Positions 43,403 to 51,706 of a stretch of DNA of 64,000 bases are shown in pieces. The notes beneath the pieces are model-generated. The model was not told the DNA's origin. It did no database searches and saw only the letters and a list, made by a program, of their open reading frames with translations. The position numbers and the translations under genes are program-made. The first letter of the stretch is position 1. Each line of letters starts with the position of its first letter. Origin of the DNA: Thiodiazotropha sp040507035 (GTDB taxonomy: Bacteria > Pseudomonadota > Gammaproteobacteria > Chromatiales > Chromatiaceae); NCBI GenBank assembly GCA_040507035.1, contig JBEVVR010000056.1:1-64000 (forward strand), in the 5' to 3' direction.

Positions 43403-44565
43403 TAATAGCTATAACCATTCGTGCAGTTGTGAGGTAACCTTGCCTCAAATAAAATATAGTTGTGGCCTTCGGCAGACGCCTTTGCTCTCTTTATCAGGTC
43501 CTGTGCTGGCTCGTCATCCAACTCCCGCAAAACAGTCGGATACAACTTTTCATAGTAAAACCATTCCGGTTCGACGATAACCTGAAATTGAATCGTACTT
43601 CCACAAACCCCATCTATATGCCAGGGAACCTGTAGCGTTAAATGGCCGCCCGGTTGCAGCCTTGTATCGCTGATCTCAATCCAGCGTCCATTCTCAATTT
43701 TCATCTCGCGCATTATGGTTTGTTCATGACTCCCCCCGGGGATGGGCCGGCCATCCGCGTCGAGAAGAGCGCCGGTAACTCTCACTCGCGGTACGATGTA
43801 GGTTGGAAAACGATGACCAATGGCTGTTGAACGGATAACGATAACCCCCGCCTCCTCCATGCTGCTGGTATTGATTGTCAGGCCGCGCCGAACCATATCC
43901 GAATCATGGATACCGTGAAACAGATGCGCCTTGTCGGGCATATGGCAAGTTTGGCAACTCGTACCGCGGTCAGGGTAGGGACTGTCGAGCCATTCGCGAT
44001 AGGTGTCCTGCAAAGGTTTACCATTGATCGCATAGGTTGTGTCGAATTGATGGCAAGTGGCGCAGAACTGACTGTCCCGTAACAGGGGGTTGATGCGAAC
44101 TTGATCATGGATACGTTTTTTTCCGGGTTCAGTGGAAGAGATAGAGGCCGCATGCAATATGCCATCACGAAGATGACATACAGCACAAAAGATACCATGT
44201 TTCGCCAACAGATCCGGTGATTGATGGTGGATGATTCTATCGAGGCCGATCTGAAACAAGGGTTCCTGTTGATCGATCATTGGTGCATGACACGCGAGAC
44301 AACGGCTGGCTTCCGACTCGGTATAGTCTGCTATTTGTCCTATCAGACCCGGTGAGAAGGCATGGGCATGGCGACTGTGGGACCAATCCGCGTATTTATC
44401 AGCATGACAGGCGGCACATGCTTCGGGTGTTGGTGGTGGTGGATCTTGCAATGGGATGGGTATGTCCAAGTAGCTCACCGATGCCAATGTCCCACCGGCT
44501 TGTGCATGAATGGAAGCAGGCAAAAGCAGAATCCACAGTAATAAGTGATGGCGCCGTGCGATCAT
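43399..44565 (-). CDS. Penta-heme c-type cytochrome (cytochrome c554-like)
   Basis: A signal peptide (LLLWILLLPASIHAQAGG) precedes five heme motifs: CAACH (50-54), CLACH (89-93), CAVCH (127-131), CATCH (168-172) and CQTCH (204-208). Additional His residues, such as WSHSRHAHAF, can be axial ligands. The C-terminal half (about 215-388) is beta-rich without hemes. The pattern fits the cytochrome c554/multiheme family that acts in periplasmic nitrogen or sulfur redox chemistry, but the substrate cannot be read. It is the last gene of the minus-strand sulfur group, 50 bp after the YeeE/YedE gene. Confidence 0.88.
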   Translation of the reverse strand: MIARRHHLLLWILLLPASIHAQAGGTLASVSYLDIPIPLQDPPPPTPEACAACHADKYADWSHSRHAHAFSPGLIGQIADYTESEASRCLACHAPMIDQQEPLFQIGLDRIIHHQSPDLLAKHGIFCAVCHLRDGILHAASISSTEPGKKRIHDQVRINPLLRDSQFCATCHQFDTTYAINGKPLQDTYREWLDSPYPDRGTSCQTCHMPDKAHLFHGIHDSDMVRRGLTINTSSMEEAGVIVIRSTAIGHRFPTYIVPRVRVTGALLDADGRPIPGGSHEQTIMREMKIENGRWIEISDTRLQPGGHLTLQVPWHIDGVCGSTIQFQVIVEPEWFYYEKLYPTVLRELDDEPAQDLIKRAKASAEGHNYILFEARLPHNCTNGYSYY

Positions 44566-44615
44566 CGGAAGTTCTCATCGCAGATGTCTATTCGAACCTG
44601 ATCATCGCTCCTTTC

Positions 44616-46049
44616 TTAGCCTCCCATTGCCGATGTCGATTCAGCATTCACCGCTTCAATCGATTCATGCACAGGCGACCGGAATACGAGCTGGTCAGTA
44701 TTTTTTCGCACCAGATCGAGCAGGGATATATTCAGGAATCGCCAGCCGGAGCGAAATGAGTAGAGCAGGATGAAGATCATCAGCACGCTGTAACTCCATG
44801 CCCAAGCGGTTTCATCCCAGCCGAAAGTAAAGGCCAGATACTCAGGAATGGTGATGAAATCGGTCAGCGGTTCGCCGAACACCAGCGCATCGACCTTTTC
44901 CTGGAACAGGGTATAGGGGAGGTAACCAATATAGAAGCCCGGCAGGGCAGCGAGGGCTGTCGCATAACCCAGTCCCAGTCGAGCATAGGTTCTCACTTCA
45001 CAGCCGATCATGAACACGGCACCTATGGCGAGCAATGGACCGCCAAGGATGTGACCCCAGTAAAGACCCGCGTCTCCGGCATCTCCCACTGCATTGGGCA
45101 TATTGCCAAAGCCGCTGGTCCAGGCGACCATCAGAAACAGATTGAAAACGACGATAGCCACCATGAATCCTTGCAGCGGCAGCAGACCGCGAAACATCAT
45201 GAAGGTTGAGTGAGGGACGCCGCGCTTGGTGTAGAAATCCGCTTTAGAGAACACCGCTTCAGGGGCCATCACCGAGCACTCGGTGCCAAAGCCGCATTTG
45301 GCGATACCGAATCCGAGCAGCAGACCGGCCAGCATCAACCAGGCGATGCTCCAACCCAGTTCGCCAACGCTGCCAGAGATCTCGTAAGTGAAGATCGCAT
45401 AGTAGAGCGGTAGGGCAAAGAAACCGATCAGAAACAGGTTGAGTAGAATCCGTAGCGGATCGAATAGCGGCTTGTACCCGGGTACATAGCCGGGATTGGG
45501 ATTGCTGCAGTCATCACAGGTGGCCCTTGCTACCTCATAGGTGTCCTGATGCCGAAAATGGCCGCCGACTCCAATCTTCATAGCGAACATGAAGGCGAGA
45601 AAGGCAAACGGGATACCGGCGAGCAGTACCACCCAACTGGCGATACTCATGGCAGGAATGCCACCCAGAAAGTGATGGGTCGTACAGCCACCGGCGATTC
45701 GGGTACCAAAGGAAAACAGCAGGCCACCGCTGAAGGAGAGCAACAGCATACGCCATTGATAACGCACCCAGGCACGGGACTCTTTTTCAGCAGTCGCCAC
45801 CAGGCGCGCACCGAGCACGGCGCCGATAATCACCCAGTGTATGCCCGGTTCGTAGACCCGGCCAACCCAGTCAATACCGAACAGGAACTCTTCGCTTACC
45901 GCGAACATCTGGGCAAAGCCGGTGGTGACCACAATGAACATCTCATAGTCGGTACCGACATAGAAGATGATCTCGGCCAAACCGACAAACAAACCGCCCA
46001 GCCAGAAGGGCCACTGCCGGGTCCAGAACCATTTAGCGTTTTGCGTCAT
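44616..46049 (-). CDS. YeeE/YedE family sulfur transporter
   Basis: The 477-residue protein has about ten to twelve hydrophobic segments and the family's Cys/Gly motifs: RIAGGCTTHHFLGGIPAMS, KCGFGTECSVMAPE and MIGCEVRTYARLGLGY. YeeE/YedE (TsuA-related) proteins import thiosulfate or other sulfur compounds, with conserved Cys residues relaying the substrate. It lies between the rhodanese and penta-heme cytochrome genes, supporting a role in sulfur oxidation or assimilation. It could instead handle a selenium compound. Confidence 0.85.
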   Translation of the reverse strand: MTQNAKWFWTRQWPFWLGGLFVGLAEIIFYVGTDYEMFIVVTTGFAQMFAVSEEFLFGIDWVGRVYEPGIHWVIIGAVLGARLVATAEKESRAWVRYQWRMLLLSFSGGLLFSFGTRIAGGCTTHHFLGGIPAMSIASWVVLLAGIPFAFLAFMFAMKIGVGGHFRHQDTYEVARATCDDCSNPNPGYVPGYKPLFDPLRILLNLFLIGFFALPLYYAIFTYEISGSVGELGWSIAWLMLAGLLLGFGIAKCGFGTECSVMAPEAVFSKADFYTKRGVPHSTFMMFRGLLPLQGFMVAIVVFNLFLMVAWTSGFGNMPNAVGDAGDAGLYWGHILGGPLLAIGAVFMIGCEVRTYARLGLGYATALAALPGFYIGYLPYTLFQEKVDALVFGEPLTDFITIPEYLAFTFGWDETAWAWSYSVLMIFILLYSFRSGWRFLNISLLDLVRKNTDQLVFRSPVHESIEAVNAESTSAMGG

Positions 46050-46093
46050 CTGCCACCTGCCGAGGGAGTAGCTGTAGTTTCTCTCGAGCTGTT

Positions 46094-47125
46094 TTAGTCA
46101 CGTTGCATTGTTATAACCGGCATCTTATTTAACGACCACTCCTGCATTGAACCATCGTACAGGCTGACATTGGGATTGCCGAGCAGCTCACTTAATACAA
46201 ACCAGCCGAGGCTTGCCATGATGCCTGAATTGCAATAGACAACAGAGGGGGCATCCGGCTTGGTTCCCAACAGCGCCAGTATTTGTTGCAGGGTATCGAT
46301 ATCGAACAGTAACGCAGCCGGGCCGACATCATTGCTAAGCAGGGTCATTGGGAGGTTGCTGGCGCGCGGAATATGGCCGTACCATTGAGGGTCGACAGCG
46401 GTGAGCTTGCTTGCCACGCCAAAATACCCGGCCGGTTGACGTACATCCAACAGCTGCCCGGCGCCACTTTCGCTAAGCGCTTTGATATCGGCAAGGGTTG
46501 CTACCATTTCCGAGCGTTCCGGCTTGGCCAAAAAGTCGCCGCGCCTGCTCTTGCTGCGGCCGAATTTCACCTTACGACCGGACTGCATCCAGGCCGCGGT
46601 GCCGCCGTTGAGGAGCGCCACGGCGTCATGGCCGAAGTACTTGAGGGTAAACAGAAGGCGCGCCGCCATGGCGCTCTCTATGGCCTTTTCTCCCTTGTAA
46701 GTGATAACGATGTTGCTATCTTTATTGACCCCGGATTTTTGCATCAGACGTTCGAAGTCGGCACTTTCGGGAAGCCAACCGTCAGTCTTTTTGTCGGCAA
46801 CCGAGCGCTGTGTGGTCAACAAGCTCCAGCGGACCAGTACCGCGCCAGGAATATGGCCGGCTACCGGCTCCACCTCCTTACCCTTGATGCCGGCTCCACA
46901 AGGATTGACAGGTGAACCGCCCTTGGAGCGCTTATGAAAGCTGTTTACATCCGCACGCACATCCAACAGGGTGACCTTGTCGAGGTTGTTTTCCAACCAA
47001 TCCACATCGACCAGCGGTCCCGGGAGCAGTTCCGCCCGGGCGGTGCCTGCGAAAATAAAAAGACAGAAAACAACGGCTATGCCGTAATACCGTATCTTGA
47101 TGTCGGGAGAAAGCCATTGAATCAT
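46094..47125 (-). CDS. Exported two-domain rhodanese (thiosulfate sulfurtransferase)
   Basis: A signal segment (FCLFIFAGTARAEL) is followed by two rhodanese domains. The first (about 35-180) has no catalytic Cys: the loop is TYKGEKAIES. The second (about 200-335) carries Cys298 in YCNSGIMAS, the active-site loop of thiosulfate sulfurtransferases. The arrangement is standard for the tandem enzyme. It should transfer sulfane sulfur in the periplasm, next to a sulfur transporter. The end lies 44 bp before the YeeE/YedE start. Confidence 0.88.
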   Translation of the reverse strand: MIQWLSPDIKIRYYGIAVVFCLFIFAGTARAELLPGPLVDVDWLENNLDKVTLLDVRADVNSFHKRSKGGSPVNPCGAGIKGKEVEPVAGHIPGAVLVRWSLLTTQRSVADKKTDGWLPESADFERLMQKSGVNKDSNIVITYKGEKAIESAMAARLLFTLKYFGHDAVALLNGGTAAWMQSGRKVKFGRSKSRRGDFLAKPERSEMVATLADIKALSESGAGQLLDVRQPAGYFGVASKLTAVDPQWYGHIPRASNLPMTLLSNDVGPAALLFDIDTLQQILALLGTKPDAPSVVYCNSGIMASLGWFVLSELLGNPNVSLYDGSMQEWSLNKMPVITMQRD

Positions 47126-47227
47126 GATAAGTGGTGTCCTATTGTTTTATCCCTGTAGTCGATTGCACTCAGCGATTTCATGACCGGTAGATTCACCAAT
47201 GATGTGTTTAATATGATGAGAACCCAG

Positions 47228-48292
47228 TTATTCCAATGGTGAGACCACTGGCAGTGGCTGTTTCTTGAAACTGACAACGGCATCCAGGAAATAGGCCTTC
47301 ATGTCATTGCGTTTCATATTGACGAAATCATATGCCTCGCTGGCGCGAACACCATTGGTGCAGAAAAAGATGGTGGGTTTGTCGTTCGGCAGCTCTGTAA
47401 CCTGTGCCAGCATGGTTTCAATCGGTATGATCCGGGCGTTGGCGAAAGTGCCATCCAGGTCCACTTCCGATTGGTCTCTTACATCGATCAGGTAAAACTC
47501 GTCGGCGTGGTTCTCGAGCACATTCATGAATGAGTCGATGGTGATGACACCCTCTTCGCTTTCACGAATCGTCAGTTTTTTTGTCTCACCTTTTTTCCAG
47601 TCGGGATAACCTGCCTGGTAGAGTTTGGTATTGGTATAGCCGAGGGCCTTGGCCTTGGCAGCCCCCTTGGCGCTGAGCGGGCATTTGTAACCGCCACAGT
47701 AGAGGATCAGTTCCATACTCTTGTCCTCAGGCAGTCGGTCCTTGGTTATATCAAAGCGGGAGGTGGGAATGTTAATCGAGCCCGGCACATGGCCTTTCTT
47801 ATACTTGCGCGGTGGGCGTGAGTCGATGACAACAGCGTCATCCCTCTTCAGGGCCTTCTTTACATACTTCGCTGATACGCCCGCTAGTCCGCCATTGGCT
47901 ATCCAGTCAGGATAACCGGCGGCATAGACCTGGATATTGGTGTAACCGAGAGCCTCCGCCTTGTATGCCGATTTGTGGCTCAATGGGCATTTGATACCGC
48001 CGCAATAGAAAATCAGCAAGCTGGATTTGTCCTTGGGTAGACGTTCGGACTGACTATCGAAAAGAGCTGCCGATATATTTACTGACACGGGAATATGGCC
48101 TTGATCGAATTTGCGTGCGCCCCGGGAATCGATAACCATGACGTCGTCGCGGCGTGGAATTCCACCATACTCCGCAACAAATTCATAATCGACGGTTTTT
48201 GGGTAGGCCTTGAAACTCTCTGTCTCAGCTAAAGAGTAAGGTGTGGTGAGTGTAAAGATTATAGCTAGCAAACTGATGCTGAAAGGTTTCAT
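47228..48292 (-). CDS. Exported three-domain rhodanese-like protein
   Basis: A signal peptide (residues 1-22) is followed by three rhodanese domains with intact cysteines: Cys97 in CGGIKC, Cys199 in CGGYKC and Cys311 in CTNGVRA. Domains 1 and 2 are close duplicates (YPDWIANGG versus YPDWKKGET, and ALGYTNIQVYAAG versus ALGYTNTKLYQAG), and each has a second Cys two residues after the loop. Domain 3 is more distant. Triple active domains are uncommon. It probably relays sulfane sulfur within the periplasm. It is the first gene of the sulfur group, 102 bp upstream of the two-domain rhodanese. Confidence 0.87.
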   Translation of the reverse strand: MKPFSISLLAIIFTLTTPYSLAETESFKAYPKTVDYEFVAEYGGIPRRDDVMVIDSRGARKFDQGHIPVSVNISAALFDSQSERLPKDKSSLLIFYCGGIKCPLSHKSAYKAEALGYTNIQVYAAGYPDWIANGGLAGVSAKYVKKALKRDDAVVIDSRPPRKYKKGHVPGSINIPTSRFDITKDRLPEDKSMELILYCGGYKCPLSAKGAAKAKALGYTNTKLYQAGYPDWKKGETKKLTIRESEEGVITIDSFMNVLENHADEFYLIDVRDQSEVDLDGTFANARIIPIETMLAQVTELPNDKPTIFFCTNGVRASEAYDFVNMKRNDMKAYFLDAVVSFKKQPLPVVSPLE

Positions 48293-48757
48293 CCGTTCCC
48301 CCTTTGTTGAATCAGTATCGAGGGATGAGAATTTACAATCATCCGTCGATGTTATTTGAAAATTATCAGAACAGGGCTTTCCCTTCGTATATACAAATTA
48401 TCAGGTTTCGTTGCCGGTATGAGCAACGACAGTAACTGAGTAAATGCACAATAAGATGAAAGAGAAATCGATTAATTAACTATATGCTTAGGTTGTTTAA
48501 TTGATCGCAAGATTGACTCTCCAGTAAAAGGTTATTTAACCATTCCAAGGAGTATCAGGAAGCTTCAGACGACAATAACCTAGATCGATTTCAACGCCAA
48601 TCACTAAATGATTACACTAATCTCTGTCAATTGTTTTTTCATTACAGTGTTTAGTAATTCCAACTAAAGATGACAGATAGACCGGATCAAGTCGCTATCC
48701 TTAGCTGATATAGTCGCGTTAAAACAGGATTCCTCCTGAATGATGTCGAAGGGAATT
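48293..48757. other. AT-rich intergenic region
   Basis: These 465 bp separate the start of the three-domain rhodanese gene from the 3' end of the sortase-system kinase. The sequence is AT-rich with no supported gene. It should hold the promoter of the sulfur operon. No strong terminator or repeat is evident. Confidence 0.4.
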
Positions 48758-50830
48758 TCATTTTTCATAGGGCAAGGCGAGGGTGAAACAGACACCATCG
48801 GTTTCATTCTTTGCCCAGGCGCTGCCTTCATGGAATTCGGCGATTAAGCGCACAAGGTAGAGTCCAAGACCCAGATGTATCTGAGAGTCACTATTCGTTC
48901 TTTTGGATTCCATTGCATAAAACAGTTTGGAAATGTCATTCTCGGCTATCTTCGGACCCTGATTCTTAACCTTAAAGTAAACGGTTTCTTTTTCGTCACT
49001 CTCCACTTCTAAGACTATGGCACTTCCAGGTAGATGAAAATCTATGGCATTTGCAACCAGTTTGTCGATTGCCTGGCTGATAAGGTCGGGGGATAGATAG
49101 ATCCAGATGGGACCGGGGTTGGAAAGTCTGCAGACAAACTCATGCTGCGGGTAGGTGATGGCGTAACCATCGCGCAGGGTGCTACAGAATACGGTGATAT
49201 CCAGTTTCTCCTTTTCACTGTTTTGCAGGGATTGTTCAAGACGGCTGGCTTCGCCTATTCGGGTGAGAATTGTATTGAGCCTTTTGGTACCGTCCAGTGC
49301 CCGATCGATGTAGGGTGATTCAGCGCTCTGGTCTGTCTCTTCCCTAACTATCTCCAAGGAGCTTTTGACCATGGCCAGCGGGGTGCGAAACTCGTGGCTG
49401 AGTCTCGATGCCATGGACTCAAGATAACCGGTATAGGCGGTTGAGCGCTTCAAAACAGCGCTGAAACTCCGGTCCAGCTCACCGAGTTCATCCTTGTCCT
49501 TCGCCGCCTGGACCTCTTCAATGATTCTTCCATCCTTACTCACCGCGCGGTTGTATTTATGGCTGAGCCGGGTGATGCGACGTGTCAGATTCGTCGCGAA
49601 CAGCAGCAGGGTGCCTCCGGTGACGACAAACAAAATCAGGCTGATCAGAAGCAGCCGTTCAAGTGCGCTCTGTTGCAACAGCAAGATCTCCTGGGTGCTC
49701 TGTTCCACTAACACGGAACCCAGAATCTTGTTATCAATGGTGATCGGATGGGCAGCGGAGAGTACCAAGCGTTTCGATCCGGCTATCTTATAGCGATAGA
49801 CGGCGCCTTCACCGGAGAGCGCTCGACGGATCTCCGGGCCGTCAAGCCGTCCTACTCCCTTCCTGGCATCAATCTCTTTTTCCTCGGCTGCAAGTGAGAC
49901 CAGTTTGATCAGACGGCTCAATAGGGTATTGCTCTCTATCCTGGTCTGTTCGACCTTACCGTAGCGACCTATCACCTGGCGCATCCTGTTGAGCACGGTG
50001 TAGCGATGGGATGTTTCATCGAGCCCCTGTAACAGACTGTCGACTTGCATTGTCGGCATTACCAGGCGCGCCAGATTTTTGTTGCTGTCCCATCCCGATG
50101 TGGAGGCAACCCCGACCGGATTTCCCCCCGCCGTATCTATGTCGACAGCTGCGATAGAGAGATGGCCAGAGGAGAGTGGGCGCGGTATGCGCAGTTCCAC
50201 CCGATATCCCCGTTCAGTCTCTTGCCATTCTCCGCTGATCGCGGTTTGGTTACGATTTGATTTGTACTCGATTACGTTTACCCAACCCGGCGCGGGGGTG
50301 CCAATTCGATATTTTCTACTCTTTCCCGATGGACCGGGTAGGGCAAGAAGCAAGTGATCACCGCGACTCAATGCCCGTTCCGATTGCGGATAGATCAGTA
50401 ATTGGTCGCTGATCTCGACCATGATGTAGATGGAGTCGCCATGAAACCCGGCCAACCAATCCAGAGTAACCGCATTTGCATCTGTCGCATTGGCCCTGAA
50501 CTGGCGGGATTGCGACTTCAAATCAAGCCACTCCTCATCATAACCATCGATCGTTGGCGGGGTGTGGAGTGGGTGGACATAGAGGGAGTGGGTGGGTGTC
50601 TCTCCGGTTGCAACACTATCTTTAAGCCAATCACTATTTTTTGTGGCAAGCATATTGGCTACAACTTCAGCACGGTTGAGGAGCAGTGTCTCCTGTGCAT
50701 GACGCAGTGAACTCTCCATTTCAGAAAGGTATTGATAGCCTGCCCATGGAATCAGTACCAGGCTCAGTGATACAAGCAGAAGTTTAAACCGCAGGGTTTG
50801 GGTGAAGTGCAAACGGGTCTCTTCAGGCAT
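48758..50830 (-). CDS. pdsS: Proteobacterial dedicated sortase system histidine kinase
   Basis: The 690-residue membrane kinase has an N-terminal helix (about 15-33), a periplasmic sensor with a DOMON/carbohydrate-binding-like part (PTIDGYDEEWLDLKSQ, HGDSIYIMVEISDQ), a second helix near 400, then HAMP, HisKA with His479 in SRLSHEFRTPLA, and HATPase (LVANAIDFH, LGLGLYLVRLIAEFH). Size and layout fit the TIGR03785 kinase that accompanies class GN sortases. That naming is from family memory. It follows the regulator gene by 35 bp. Confidence 0.88.
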   Translation of the reverse strand: MPEETRLHFTQTLRFKLLLVSLSLVLIPWAGYQYLSEMESSLRHAQETLLLNRAEVVANMLATKNSDWLKDSVATGETPTHSLYVHPLHTPPTIDGYDEEWLDLKSQSRQFRANATDANAVTLDWLAGFHGDSIYIMVEISDQLLIYPQSERALSRGDHLLLALPGPSGKSRKYRIGTPAPGWVNVIEYKSNRNQTAISGEWQETERGYRVELRIPRPLSSGHLSIAAVDIDTAGGNPVGVASTSGWDSNKNLARLVMPTMQVDSLLQGLDETSHRYTVLNRMRQVIGRYGKVEQTRIESNTLLSRLIKLVSLAAEEKEIDARKGVGRLDGPEIRRALSGEGAVYRYKIAGSKRLVLSAAHPITIDNKILGSVLVEQSTQEILLLQQSALERLLLISLILFVVTGGTLLLFATNLTRRITRLSHKYNRAVSKDGRIIEEVQAAKDKDELGELDRSFSAVLKRSTAYTGYLESMASRLSHEFRTPLAMVKSSLEIVREETDQSAESPYIDRALDGTKRLNTILTRIGEASRLEQSLQNSEKEKLDITVFCSTLRDGYAITYPQHEFVCRLSNPGPIWIYLSPDLISQAIDKLVANAIDFHLPGSAIVLEVESDEKETVYFKVKNQGPKIAENDISKLFYAMESKRTNSDSQIHLGLGLYLVRLIAEFHEGSAWAKNETDGVCFTLALPYEK

Positions 50831-50865
50831 CTGTATATTGTACCTGTGACAGCCAAGGAATTGGG

Positions 50866-51567
50866 TTAGGAGTTCCAGCGATATCCCGCACCGTAGACCG
50901 ATTCGATTTGGTTGAATTCACTATCGACCTGTTGGAACTTGCGGCGTATGCGTTTGATGTGGGTGGTGATACTGGCTTTGTCCACGTATATCTGTGCTTC
51001 CTCCATCAACTGGTCCCGACTTCGAACATGGCCGGGGTGGCGTGCCAGTGCGTGCAGCATCCAAAATTCGGTTACAGTGAGGCTGATGGGGGTCTGTTTC
51101 CATTGAATGGTAAGGCGTTCACGGTCCAGTTGCAGGTTGCCCCGGGTCATCAGGGATTCGCTTGGTTGTTCCTGCTGCATGGCATCCACACGGCGGAACA
51201 ACGCTGCTATCCTTGCTACCAGATGTGGCAGGCTAATCTCCTTGGTGAGATAGTCATCGGCACCAAGTCGTAAACCGGCAACGCTATCGAAGTCACTGTC
51301 CCGAGCGGTAAGGAATATTATTGGCAGGGTCTTTGAGCGATTGCGCAGGTCACGGCATAGTTCGAAACCGCCATCGATATCGTCAGCCAGACCGATGTCG
51401 AGGATAACCAGGTCGGGTAGTCTCTTGCTGAAGGCTGCCAAAGCCTGCTCGCGGTTGGCATAACCGGTTGCCGAGTAGCCCTGTCGTTCCAGATAGTCTA
51501 GATAGTTGTTACGTATCACCGCTTCATCTTCGATGATGGCGATCTGTTTTTTTGCCACGCTGATCAA
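50866..51567 (-). CDS. pdsR: Proteobacterial dedicated sortase system response regulator
   Basis: The 233-residue OmpR-type regulator has a receiver domain with Asp57 (LVILDIGLADDIDG) and a C-terminal winged helix (HALARHPGHVRSRDQLMEEAQ, VDKASITTHIKRIRRKFQ). It should be phosphorylated by the kinase encoded directly downstream. The target promoter is probably that of pdsO and the sortase operon at 56.3-56.5 kb, but no operator was identified. Confidence 0.9.
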   Translation of the reverse strand: MISVAKKQIAIIEDEAVIRNNYLDYLERQGYSATGYANREQALAAFSKRLPDLVILDIGLADDIDGGFELCRDLRNRSKTLPIIFLTARDSDFDSVAGLRLGADDYLTKEISLPHLVARIAALFRRVDAMQQEQPSESLMTRGNLQLDRERLTIQWKQTPISLTVTEFWMLHALARHPGHVRSRDQLMEEAQIYVDKASITTHIKRIRRKFQQVDSEFNQIESVYGAGYRWNS

Positions 51568-51611
51568 TCTTCCTCTGGATACTGTCTTTGGATAATTGCT
51601 TATGAGGTTTC

Positions 51612-51646
51612 CTAGGGCCTGTTAACACTAATCCAACACGCCCTAG
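51612..51646. repeat. 12-bp imperfect inverted repeat (CTAGGGC type)
   Basis: CTAGGGCCTGTT (51612-51623) and AACACGCCCTAG (51635-51646) pair at 11 of 12 positions across an 11-nt loop. It lies between the GGDEF/EAL gene stop and the pdsR start. No T-run follows, so it looks like a dispersed intergenic repeat. Its GTTAACACTAATCC loop phrase resembles repeats seen elsewhere in gammaproteobacteria. Confidence 0.65.
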
Positions 51647-51706
51647 CTTAGCACAGCGAGGAATCAGGAGAATAATCTATGCATCGCATCAGCCAGGCGA
51701 AAAGGA

